Assembly (NCBI GenBank): GCA_023853785.1
Contig: JAJIRX010000051.1
Coordinates: forward strand, 1-29,291
Reading direction: 5' to 3'
Length of the DNA: 29,291 bases
DNA from: Psilocybe azurescens
Lineage: Eukaryota > Basidiomycota > Agaricomycetes > Agaricales > Agrocybaceae
A model generated the notes under the pieces. The model was not told the DNA's origin, did not search any database, and was given only the letters and a program-made list of their open reading frames with translations. A program made the translations under genes and the position numbers. Shown one piece after another: positions 20,266 through 29,291 of this stretch (position 1 is the first letter of the stretch; each line of letters begins with the position of its first letter).

Positions 20266-20347
20266 ATTATCTAATCAAGTCGCGAGTTACTAAATATGGA
20301 GATCGTGTATAGTTACCATCCGCGAGATGGTGCAGCCGAACAGGCCC
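20266..20347 (-). repeat. Right terminal inverted repeat, 82 bp
   Basis: Reverse complement of the left repeat with no mismatch. TAA follows at 20348-20350, matching the trinucleotide before the left repeat, as expected for a 3-bp target-site duplication. It ends 138 bp from the MPH1 stop codon. Confidence 0.97.
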
Positions 20348-20484
20348 TAAAGTCTTTATTCATGTAGATCTAGAACAAGGATTTAATGTATCCAGGAGAG
20401 AAGCGGGTATAGTGATTATATGAAATGTTTACAAATGTTACAACTATTGCGCAGGAATCTTACAGCTCCGAAGCAAAAAATGAA

Positions 20485-23400
20485 TTAAAAAGGGTTCTCG
20501 TAAGATATTTCTTCGTCATCATCGACGACAAAGCTTCCTAGATGATACTGATCCAGCTCCTCATCTGGTGGTGGCGGAGAGCTAGAAGATAACTGGCGAA
20601 ACCGTGGCCCATCGTTTCTCCCGAATGGTCTCGCGCGCACAGGGCCATCAGCAAACAATGGCCCTTCGCCGTTTCTTGGAGCTTGTGTAAGCAGACTCCG
20701 GCGATATATCTGACTCTGGTCGTAAGACTGGGAAACCTGAGTAGCTGGCGAGTCTTTCAAGAACATTCGATCCGACTCGCTCTCTTGGTCGTCTTCGCTG
20801 TTCGAGCCACCCTCGCTGACATCGTCGCCAGAATGGGCTGCTTCACCATCGAACAACGTGTTTGCATTCCGGCCTAGAATAGTAGGTTTTGGCCGTCTTG
20901 ACTTCCCCCTTCTCTTTCCCTTTCGTCTTGGATTTCAGTTGAATTGGTGTGGACTCGATACGATTAAGACGACGTTGAGGTTGGGGCGAAGATTCCATAG
21001 CTGGGGACTCAGGCTCATCGAATATGATACGACGTCTCCTTGCGTGATTCCCGACAGGGCGCACAGGAAAAGACGGCTCCGGCATCTTGGGCGATTCCAG
21101 AAAACGATTCGGGATAACAGGGGGGAGGCATAGTGGTTCTGCCTTCATTCCCTGTTGGAGACGTGGGTCCGCTGGAGAGAACTAATGGCGAAGACATTAT
21201 CTTTTTGGCCTGCATTAACCGGCGAGTGTTGGTCGTCTTCGATGGAGAGAACAAGCCGGGCGGGATATCCCTGTTAGAACCCTGCTGCCAATAGGCAGGT
21301 CTCGCCCTGCTCGCACTTGGTTCAATAAATTGAACGGAATCCTCCTCTGGCGCTTCGAGAGGATCAGATGTATTCACATACATGTCTCTGGAAACAGGAT
21401 GTGATATTTCGATAGACTCATCTCCAATCTGTATTCGTTTGAAAACAGGTTTGGGCGTGGGACGGATGGGTGAGGAATCGACAATTTCAAAGTTGAGATT
21501 ATCTTCATCATCTTCAACCAACCAAGACATATCATGGTCATGGTCCTCATTAAGTGGATTTTCCGGGGCTGAACTATGAGACTGGTGGTCCTCGTCAGGC
21601 GGGTCGTCCGGGGTTGAGGTGCGATTTCGAGGTTGCAACCTCCGTCGAATTGGAGAGACGCGACTCTGGTCGGAGTCGGATAGTTCGATGACGGATTGGT
21701 CTATCTTTCTTTTCGTCTTTGGGGATGGTTCAGGAGTTGGAGACATATTTATAGGAGTTCTTGACCGAGCCTTTCCTTTGACATTTGAAAGCGAAACGAT
21801 GCCTTGTTCGATGTCCATATCATCTGAATCATCTATTCCTTTCTGCGAGAGTTGACTGGAAGTTGGTATCTCGACCTTTTTCGTCTTGCGTGGTTTGGGC
21901 GCTTTGGTGTCACCTAATGTAGCAGACTTCCTGAGCTTACCCTTCGCTGCAGGTTTTTAGTCCCAGAAGGACCTGCAACAGCGGATTGTGTCCGACGAGG
22001 AGCAGGGAGGATGCGACCTGATTCCAGTTCCTCGTCGGTTTGGTCGTCTTGGCCACAAGCATCGAAATCTTTCGGTAAAGCGACTTTTTTGCCTTCTTGG
22101 GTCCTTTGACCACAAGATCGCGTACGGACACGAAACCCGTACTAGCACCGTCAGGAATGTTCCTGGAGATATCATCGTTTCGCTTCCTCTTCTTCGCAGC
22201 GCCTTTCTTCGGAGACCCTTTCTTACGAGCGTCTTCCTTAACATAATGCTGAATCTCGACAACTTTTTCGATACATTCCGGTTTGATGTGGCTCGGGATG
22301 AGACGTTCGACATCCTCATAAAGCTCATAACTCTGTCCTTTGTTGACCATCTTTTGCACTTCTTTGTAGGTACTTTCCGCTTTGTCGATGTTGTTTTCTT
22401 CGCGACCCTCTGCCAGTAGAGCATGGATAACACCTGCGCGTTTGCGACCAGTTCTTCCAAACCGTTGAATCTAGAAAGAGTTTAGAATTATTCAATTCTG
22501 GAATGAAAAGATGTTCGTACCATCCGAGTGGGCGCCTTGTCAGCATCATAGCACACAGTAAGGTCGATTTCACCGATATCAAGTCCTTCTTCGCCAATGC
22601 AGGTCGCGACGAGTACATTATACTCACCGGCTTTGAACTTTTTGATAACCTTTCCGAAGAGAATTAATCATTTGTGAAATTGGAAGCGACATTCATACTG
22701 ACCTCAAGCTGCTCTTTCTGTTGAAGGCCTTTATTTCCTTGTTTATCGGTGCCTTGTCCAATAAACTCGGCAGCGCGGATTAGAGGGCGCTCTTTATCCA
22801 GTTCCTTCACTATTTCTTGCACTACTCCTCGATAGGAAGAAAAAAACCATAACTTTCGTGTCATCTGGCTCTCCATTGTCCCCGTCTGCCTCCTCGTCAG
22901 CGAGCTTTGATCCAAAGTGTTGGATTAGTATAGTCTTCAACTTTTCGATTTTCGGGTGAATGCCCCAGCCAACTTATCGTTGGGCTTCAACCTCTTTCAT
23001 GAGCGTAATGTAGCTGGGGTCATTCTTGAATCGTTTACTGTTATTATTTTGTTTTTTGCTCCTGCCATGTCTTCGTCTATCTCTGTTCTTAATTCATTGA
23101 GATATAAATAGCACGTTTCGAAAGAGCCCGTCACCTATACAACGAATAATTAAATTAATCACAATTTTGGAAGAGAGTTTTGGGCACATACGAGGTACAT
23201 CATAACTCTAGCCAGTTTTGATAGCACAGATAATGCCGTAAAGAGGTGAGGAGGAGACTCTCTCATCAAAGCCTGGGCCCTATATGGATGCAGCGAAATT
23301 GCCGATTCGTTAGGACGAAGCACATTGGCTGCAACTAGTTTCTTTATGTGAGGCTACCACACAAGTAAATAACCAGTAAACCCAGTAGAAACGAGAAACT

Positions 23401-25070
23401 TACTTCCATGACCTTCACCAAAAGATTTCTAATCTTTGCGAGATCTTCGTTTGCTTTGATTATATGAGGCACAACCGTCTAGTAAAAACACATCAGGATC
23501 TCTTCAATCATGTGTCATTTGAAATACCTTCTTGTGGATATACTGTTTAAGGTCTAAACTTTCTTCGTTACGAATTTCAATCCGACTAATATGCAATCCA
23601 TCCACCAGCGTTTGAACAGCCTCGACAGTGTTTCCGGGAGTAGCGGTCAAAGCAAGAACCCTAAAATGGGGATTCTTGGCCATCATAAATCGGACGACTT
23701 GATTGTACGCATAGTCTCCACTGGCACGATGAGCCTCGTCTACAAAAATGTAAACCAACAGATATCAAACACAAGTCGAGATGCACAGACCTATGACTAG
23801 CAAGACGATTTCTCCGACATCACAATTCTGTTTTACCAGATCGTTCATTAATGTCTGGGGCGTCATGAAGAAAACTCGTTTTTCTCCACTAAATCTCATG
23901 TAAGCTACTGTGTTACACATGAGTGAGCAAAGCTTACATATCGGGCCCGAGTCGCAGCAGGAACCTCCCCGTTCAATTCCACGCTATCATTTCCAGGAAT
24001 ACCACAGGTTTCATGGCAGGCAATAATTTGCTGCGAAACCAGAGGTTTGGTAGGAGCAACAAATATAACCTTTCCTTCCGGAAACCAGCGGTAGTCTATC
24101 GCAGGATTCCCCATTAGTTAATTCATTGTCAGGACTGAAAGTGCTCACAGTTCAGCATCATGACGCCTGCAATAAAAGTTTTACCCAACCCAGTTGGTAA
24201 AGCAACCAGAGTATTCTCGAAGAGACAGTTCCTGACAATGTTATATTGATAGTCTCTTTGGGTTTATTCAGAGGATATATCCAATGCTTAGCCTCGAGGA
24301 GATCTGGGGTCAATTTCATGGGAGGAGGCTGTTATTGCACCGATTAGCAGAGATCAACAGCATAAAAGATACATACTGGTCTGAAAGGATGCCGCATTTT
24401 AGTTTCAATAAAAACTCAGTGACGAAAAGATTAAAGCTTACCCGGCTAGAAACGAGATCGATGGTCAGCAGTTACATACAGTGAACGAGCTAACCAACTT
24501 GCTTGAGACGAATGGAGCAGGAAATTGCTCAAACTCTACAGTTTCCTCTCCAGAACCATCCCCAGCTTTACCTTTCCCCTTGCCCTTCCGTGTCCCACTC
24601 TTCGCGTATGCAGTCTGATCCCATTTCTTCGTCTTTGGCGCTTGCTGCCCAAAGAGACTCCGTTGATCAGACTTGGTTTCTCTGGCTGAGATCTTGGAGC
24701 CTTGTTAGAGTTACTCGACGTTGTAGGAGGTAGGACATCTCCAAAGAGGGTGGTCTGCACTGTGTTCTTGGAAGACGTGCGCAAAATCTTGCTGGGTCCA
24801 GCCACAGGTTGCGCCTTGCCAGCGTACGTATCTTTAATAATATTGTCTAGTTTAGCCAGCTCAGTCTCGTCAACATCAAACGTCATATCGTAGAATGACG
24901 AGTCGGAGGAAGGTTTCCTGGAGACTTTAGTAGGGGAATAGGGGTGTCGAAACATGTTGCGGCAGTACTGCTTTGCGAGGTGAAAAATGAGCTGCCTCGA
25001 TCGCATCTAGTTGTTGTAGGGCTGACAAGTCAAAGTCGTCGTCTACATCAAAGTATCCATCGGAGCTCAT
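20485..25070 (-). CDS. MPH1: FANCM/MPH1 ATP-dependent 3'-5' DNA helicase
   Basis: SF2 helicase of the FANCM/Mph1/Fml1 family that remodels stalled forks and D-loops during repair. Traced exons: 25070-24499, 24328-24149, 24095-23938, a short exon near 23880-23800, 23739-23528, 23478-23404, 23353-23192, 23134-22703, 22649-22521, 22470-20485, with possible 4-nt exons at 24445-24442 and 24380-24377. Motifs: Walker [23 protein letters not shown] ([14 protein letters not shown]); [44 protein letters not shown] long disordered C-terminal half follows, ending in a conserved block ([40 protein letters not shown]). Frame breaks fall mostly in homopolymers (about 24940, 24257-24259, 23047-23050, 22840-22846, 21120-21125, 20887-20890), plus an in-frame TAA at 22976-22974 after EAQR and others in the C-terminal half. 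It could be decaying, but the pattern equals that in essential neighbours. Confidence 0.92.
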
Positions 25071-25437
25071 AGCAATCGTGAGTAGAAATTGGTAAGGAGA
25101 GCAGTGTTGAGCCTTTGAAGCACCCGGACATAAACAACTCGCGAAGTGCGTGTTCTAGCGGTGCCACCTTAACGCGACGTGGTCACGTGTCTGGCCCACA
25201 TGTCTAATAGCCGCCTCGCTCGAAAGCCTCAAGTTCAAGCACAAGCACAAGCACAACGACAACGATAATAACAACGAACACACAAACGAAATTCCCTGGC
25301 TTTGCTTGAACTGTTAGCTTAGCGCTGACATCGATAATACGCAAAGGTGAATCTAAATGCCTTGCTGCTCAGCAAAATGGCTTGACTTACCACAGTTCCT
25401 TCCTCAGGGTCTTTGACTTGGCTTTATCACGCAGACC
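25071..25437. promoter_or_regulatory. Divergent MPH1/GPATCH8-like promoter
   Basis: A 367 bp gap between two start codons. It has a CACGTG E-box at 25194-25199 and, 12 bp upstream, an ACGCGA (25182-25187) that resembles part of an MluI cell-cycle box, which would suit a repair helicase; this link is inference. A short CAAGCA/CAACGA-type repeat lies at 25236-25276. Confidence 0.45.
25236..25276 (+). repeat. Short tandem CAAGCA / CAACGA repeat
   Basis: Three CAAGCA units followed by CAACGA-like units and TAACAACG, about 41 bp in the likely 5' leader of the GPATCH8-like gene. It is simple-sequence DNA with no evident coding role. Confidence 0.7.
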
Positions 25438-27189
25438 ATGTCTGCAAACGCAATCGCTCGTTGGAACGCGATCCCGCTGGAACGTCCCAATGACGCGGAC
25501 GCAGGATCTACCACTCTGAAGGTACTCACCCCAACTTCGCTCCGCTAATGGTCCTCGTTACTACTGCCTCTCTCTTTTTCTTCACCCTATCAGCGTGGAA
25601 GACCCGAGGACGATGGAGGTCTTGCCGACAACGACGACGACGACGTTTCGCTTGTCTCTCGATCCCCGTCACCCCGTCCTCACGATTCCATGGACGTGGA
25701 TGAATCCTACCTCCATAAATATGACGAATACGTCCGAGGCCCGGCTCGGGAAGTCATCACTGTCGAGACAAAGATCAAACCCTCCAATAAAGGGTTTGCT
25801 CTCCTTTCGAAATTCGGCTGGGTTGAAGGCCAGCCTGTAGGATTATCTGGCGAAGGTAAAGCGAAAAAATATCTACAGGGTCACTAAAACACCGTCTGTG
25901 ATTTATCTAACCCAACTCTAATAGGACGAACTGAGCCCATTCCATTCCATATCAAATCGGACTTGACAGGACTTGGGAAAACAAGCCAAGATGTTCGGAT
26001 GATAGAAGAAACAGTCTCTCAAAGACGAGGTCTTGATTCGGAGCGCCAGCAGAAAGAAAGTGAAGAACAACGTAAATTGCGAGAGGTACGCCACTGAAAC
26101 TTACATTAACCTCGCTCAATTCAATCATTTAAACATGGCACTTCCAAAACCTTTCTATAGGACTCAGTAGCTCGCAAAACTGCACTAGAATCGGAAATAA
26201 CATCGACTCTTCGTGCATTCTATTGTACTCTATGCGACAAGCAATTCAAAAATGTTGCTCAGTACGATGAACACACCAACTCATACGCGCACCACCACAA
26301 AGCCCGCTTTAAAGACATGCAAGCCAGCGCCCGTCTTAAACCCAAAGAAGAAGTCGACAAACGTAAGGAAAAGGAGCGCAAGCGAGAGGAGAAGGAACTT
26401 CGTAAAATAGCCGCCGCTAATGGTATCAAAATGCCAAACCAGCCGCCATCCCCAATCCTTCCATTGCACTAGCCTCTACGTTACCAGCCGACATCACTAA
26501 CAGCAACAACAGTGCTGCAACCGCCAACATGGAAATCGATGGCGTTCCCATCCCCACCGACTCGAAAAGGTTAAATTGGTCCTCAATATCTGGCGATAGC
26601 CATCACAGTGCCCAGGGTGATGGCAGCGGCGGCGGTTTCAACAAATCGGGTTGGGCTTCCCTCGGCCCCTCCTCAAACTCCAGTCCCGCTGCCCCTAATA
26701 GCCGATTCGGCCCGCCCATATCTTCTGGGTCTTCCTCCCGGACCTCAGCAACATCAGCAGGCGAATCTACGGCACAAGCGAGCAATCGATCGAGCCATAT
26801 CCCCACTTTCCGAAACGCCGGTTGGACATCCCTTGACACAGGCAGCTCCCAGCCTCCACCTCCACCTCCTCCAATAAGCCGTCAAGCATACGAACACCCA
26901 CCTCCTCCACCGCCCTTGAGCTCCTCCGGCTCCTCCTCAGCTGGGGATGGTCGAACCCATCGTCCTTGTCTGCAGGTCTAGGCTCGTCTTCACGACAGTG
27001 GCAGAGTTCTTTCGCACCACCACTCCCTCAAATTCATTTGCACCACCGCCGCCGCCTCCCGAGCCATCATTTCTGCCCTCTGCACCCACACCGCCTCCAT
27101 CTCACCCTGCGCCCGTACCACCACCTCCTGAACCTAAGCCTGTCCGTTCAAGCTGGCAACAATTCCAAAAGAAAGGTGGACGGAAATAA
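25438..27189 (+). CDS. GPATCH8-like protein: G-patch plus C2H2 zinc finger
   Basis: Probable RNA-binding or splicing-related nuclear protein. Exons: 25438-25521, 25594-25855, 25925-26085, 26161-27189. After an acidic N-terminus comes a G-patch split by intron 2: KGFALLSKFGWVEGQPVGLSG, then EGRTEPIPFHIKSDLTGLGK (Gly-rich helix and loop as in G-patch proteins). A charged coiled-coil segment (ERQQKESEEQRKLRE) leads to a C2H2 finger of the jaz type: FYCTLCDKQFKN, YDEHTNSYAHHHKARFKDM, almost as in human GPATCH8. A K/E/R-rich helix follows, then a Ser-rich and proline-rich tail with three poly-Pro tracts, ending SSWQQFQKKGGRK. Frame breaks: AAA at 26436-26438 (four expected), one near 26950 and one between about 27005 and 27040; with them repaired the tail reads through to 27189. 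G-patch proteins usually activate DEAH-box helicases; the partner here is unknown. Confidence 0.85.
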
Positions 27190-27766
27190 TCTCGCTGCTC
27201 AAATTGTGTATACCCTTAGCTTTGACTTTTGCCCTGTCCATGCTCATTATCCTCAAAATTGTTTGTCACACAAAAATAGGAATATTCGATTCACAAAAAT
27301 TTGCTCTCAAAAGTATTATCAACAAACGAGGATTCATTATGTATGTAAAAAAACTATCTCAGCTGAGAGGTGAGGGACGAAGAGTAAAAAGAATACGAAA
27401 GAGAACAATACTAATTAGCTACATTTGGAGAGGTGGTAGTAGGCGATAAGATGGCTACGTTCCCGAATAAAAAGGTTCGTATGATTGATGAATTTTGAAC
27501 GATGTAAAAGTAGGTAAAAAATATGACTTTTGTGGACAACATCGGTAGCAAGAGTGATTCGACAGAGGACAAGAAAACGAGCGACTGCGTCCCACGGACA
27601 AGATGGAACAGTTGGTTGACAAGGTGCAAGACTATCACTACAAAGGCCAAAGAGTTATGGATATATATGGGTGAGAGAGCGCGCAAGAGAAGTCGAAACG
27701 ACAGGCAATGGGACCGAAGAAAGAAATAAAAAGTTTGGCAGCGGCGGGAAAACTGTCACCTTTAAA
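27190..27766. other. Convergent 3' intergenic region
   Basis: A 577 bp AT-rich gap between two convergent stops. It contains only short ORFs without recognisable motifs or coding bias. It should carry the 3' UTRs of both genes; nothing else is supported. Confidence 0.5.
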
Positions 27767-29291
27767 TTACTCTGAATCGCTCCCAGAGCTGTCCGAGCCA
27801 GAGCTCGAGTCCGATGAGTGCTCGCTCTCGTCGTTTCGTCGTGCTGGAGCAGCGCTGGTCGCACCGTGGGGTTCGAACAGGGCCATGCGCTCTTCCAGCT
27901 GACGAATCTTCTCTGCCTCCTTCTCTTCATCCATACTCTTGCGCCTGAGACCACCTGTGCGTACCCTTGCCGGTGCGATTGCGCTTGGGTTGCGCTGGCT
28001 GGCGCATAGGACGTAGGACAAAATTATAGAGCTTGGTGAGGACGGCCGCTGGTAATTGATCAATCTCAAGCTCAATCTCCTCTGTGCTCTGTGATTCAAA
28101 AGAACAGGTCAGGGCCAGTGTGTGCAAGGAAAAGATAACGAGTTGAACGAGCGCGAAAAAGACACTTACGTCTCGGATCTCGGGAACACCTCGTGAATGA
28201 TCTGGATGACGCGCTCCAGCCGGGCGCCGTCAAGTTTGCCAATGGACTCGCTGAGATCTTTCTTCTGTTCAAAGGTGAGGACGTCGTCATCAGTGACGTT
28301 CTTCTTGGTTTTCTTCTTGGACGGTGCCTTAGGTTGCTTGGGTGGGGGCTTTGACGTCGACGCAACAGGCGCCTTCTCCTTCTTCTTCTCTTTCTTCTTC
28401 TCCTTGGGTGCTTTGGCCGTCTTAAGAGATTCGATGTTATTCTTCATCGTCTCAATCTGGCTCTCCATCATCGCAATAGCGCCTAAATAGAAATAAATAA
28501 GCATCGATGAAAGTAAGAATCCAACAACTTACGTCGACGCTCTTCATCAGAGTCTTCTTCGTCCTCTTCCTCGTCATCACTAGCGTCTTGAGGTTGCAGA
28601 GGTGGAAGACTCTTCCACTTGTCGTCGAAAAGTCGCTGCAACTCCTGTCCGGCGAGATTGACCGGTGTGCCCGAAGGGTTAAAAGTGAAACAGTTGCGAA
28701 TCATTAATTTGAAATCGTCATAAAAGCTCTGTGCAGTTTCGTATTCTCCGCCGTCTAGTTTCTTCCGGATTGTCGACAAATCCATAGGCTTTTTGATGAT
28801 TTTCGGATACGAGGGAATTTCAAGCTTCTGCCAGTCTGAATCACGTGTTTGTTAGGAAGCAGAAGTATTGATCAGAAAAATTGTACTCACCAACAGGTTC
28901 GTAGAATGGATAAGCGAAGCCAGCATATTGTTTTCTATTCAACTCTTGCAAAATTTTGTTACAATACTTGAGCTGCTCGGATGTGCCATCAGGTTTAGTC
29001 TTCTTGCCTTTTCGGTTCTTCTTCGGCGCGTCGGCATAGGGTAAATCTTTCGGTGGCGGAGGATGAATTTCGCGCTTGGGACGGCCGACGGCCTCTGCGT
29101 CTGAGCGTCTGATAACAGGAACGGATGTCGAGGCCCGACGGGGAGCAGGAAGATTTTTCTTATTAGCGACAGGTGTGCCCGTGCCACTGGTGCGGGTGGC
29201 GTGGTGGCCTTTCGAACGACAGCGGGTTTAGGGCGGGTTTCTACGAGGGCGAAAAAAGTCACATCAAACCTCGATGCGGTAATCAGTGATG
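27767..29291 (-). CDS. BDF1: BET-family bromodomain protein (BDF1), 5' part beyond window
   Basis: Double-bromodomain BET protein that reads acetylated histones and helps recruit TFIID. The window holds the second bromodomain and everything C-terminal; the first bromodomain and start lie beyond 29291. Exons: beyond 29291-28891, 28835-28533, 28483-28170, 28088-27767. Bromodomain: LKYCNKILQELNRKQYAGFA, YPFYEPVDWQKLEIPSYPKI, IKKPMDLSTIRKKLDGGEY, DDFKLMIRNCFTFNPSGTPV (the conserved acetyl-lysine Asn is in MIRNC). An acidic patch, a coiled segment (MMESQIETMKNNIESL) and a K/E-rich linker follow. The ET domain is clear: DVLTFEQKKDLSESIGKLDG, RLERVIQIIHE, RDSTEEIELEIDQLPAAVL, KLYNFVLRP. The end has a coiled coil (EAEKIRQLEERMALFE) and a Ser/Asp-rich tail typical of BET proteins. 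Frame breaks in short G runs at 29176-29178, 28189-28190 and 27964-27966. Confidence 0.93.

Larger units (their letters stand above)
13269..20347. mobile_element. 7.1 kb TIR element (PIF/Harbinger-like ends) enclosing a YR retroelement
   Basis: Bounded by two 82 bp inverted repeats that are identical base for base (13269-13350 and 20266-20347), starting GGGCCTGTTCGG. Immediately outside each end is the direct trinucleotide TAA (13266-13268 and 20348-20350). A 3-bp TWA target duplication together with a GGGCC-type terminus is the hallmark of the PIF/Harbinger superfamily of DNA transposons. No DDE transposase or Myb-like partner is seen inside, so the outer element would be non-autonomous. Its interior instead carries a degraded tyrosine-recombinase retroelement (about 14.3-19.6 kb). 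The simplest reading is a nested insertion. Alternatively the repeats are the inverted termini of the retroelement itself, but no internal complementary region matching the ends was found. The element lies between the convergent 3' ends of GLY1 and MPH1; without it the gap would be about 190 bp. Confidence 0.85.

Noticed and set aside
13269..20347. Reading the 82-bp repeats as DIRS-type inverted termini
   Set aside because: DIRS elements also need an internal complementary region matching the outer ends. The best internal match (near 19777-19790) is only a few bases of CCTGTT-GG similarity, so the nested-insertion reading was preferred, though not proven.

Overview
The window looks like nuclear DNA of a basidiomycete fungus, most likely a mushroom-forming Agaricomycete. 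The genes are dense and cut by many 43-66 nt introns (mostly GTRNGY donors, CTRAY-like branch sites). The proteins match basidiomycete housekeeping families, and a tyrosine-recombinase (YR) retroelement of a type common in these fungi is present. No prokaryotic features were seen. All names rest on reading translated motifs; no database search was run.

Layout, left to right: TMEM33/Pom33-type nuclear-envelope/ER membrane protein (-, cut by the window edge); HAS1 DEAD-box RNA helicase (-); peptidyl-tRNA hydrolase 2 (+); a small Gly/Ser/Asn-rich secreted protein (-); Mpv17/Sym1 membrane protein (+); UTP4 U3 snoRNP WD40 protein (-); TIM10 mitochondrial chaperone (+); a ZNF706/At2g23090-type mini zinc-finger protein (-); low-specificity threonine aldolase GLY1 (+); a 7.1 kb element with perfect 82 bp terminal inverted repeats (13269-20347); FANCM/MPH1 DNA helicase (-); a GPATCH8-like G-patch/C2H2 protein (+); and a BET bromodomain protein BDF1 (-, cut by the right edge). 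From HAS1 rightward the genes strictly alternate strand, giving divergent promoters and convergent 3' ends. The element sits in the convergent gap between GLY1 and MPH1.

Functionally the region mixes ribosome biogenesis (HAS1, UTP4), mitochondria (PTH2, Mpv17/Sym1, TIM10), DNA repair (MPH1) and chromatin/RNA (BDF1, GPATCH8-like). These are ordinary neighbours rather than one pathway.

The unusual part is 13266-20350. Perfect 82 bp inverted repeats starting GGGCCTGTTCGG, flanked by direct TAA trinucleotides, look like a PIF/Harbinger-type DNA transposon. Inside is a decayed YR (DIRS/Ngaro-like) retroelement that still carries apparent spliceosomal introns. Other points of interest: an in-frame TAG separating the HAS1 core from an 83-codon protein-like tail; a 6-nt microexon in PTH2 and possible 4-nt microexons in MPH1; and about 18 single-base homopolymer frame breaks spread across conserved genes, which suggests uncorrected sequencing errors rather than many pseudogenes.
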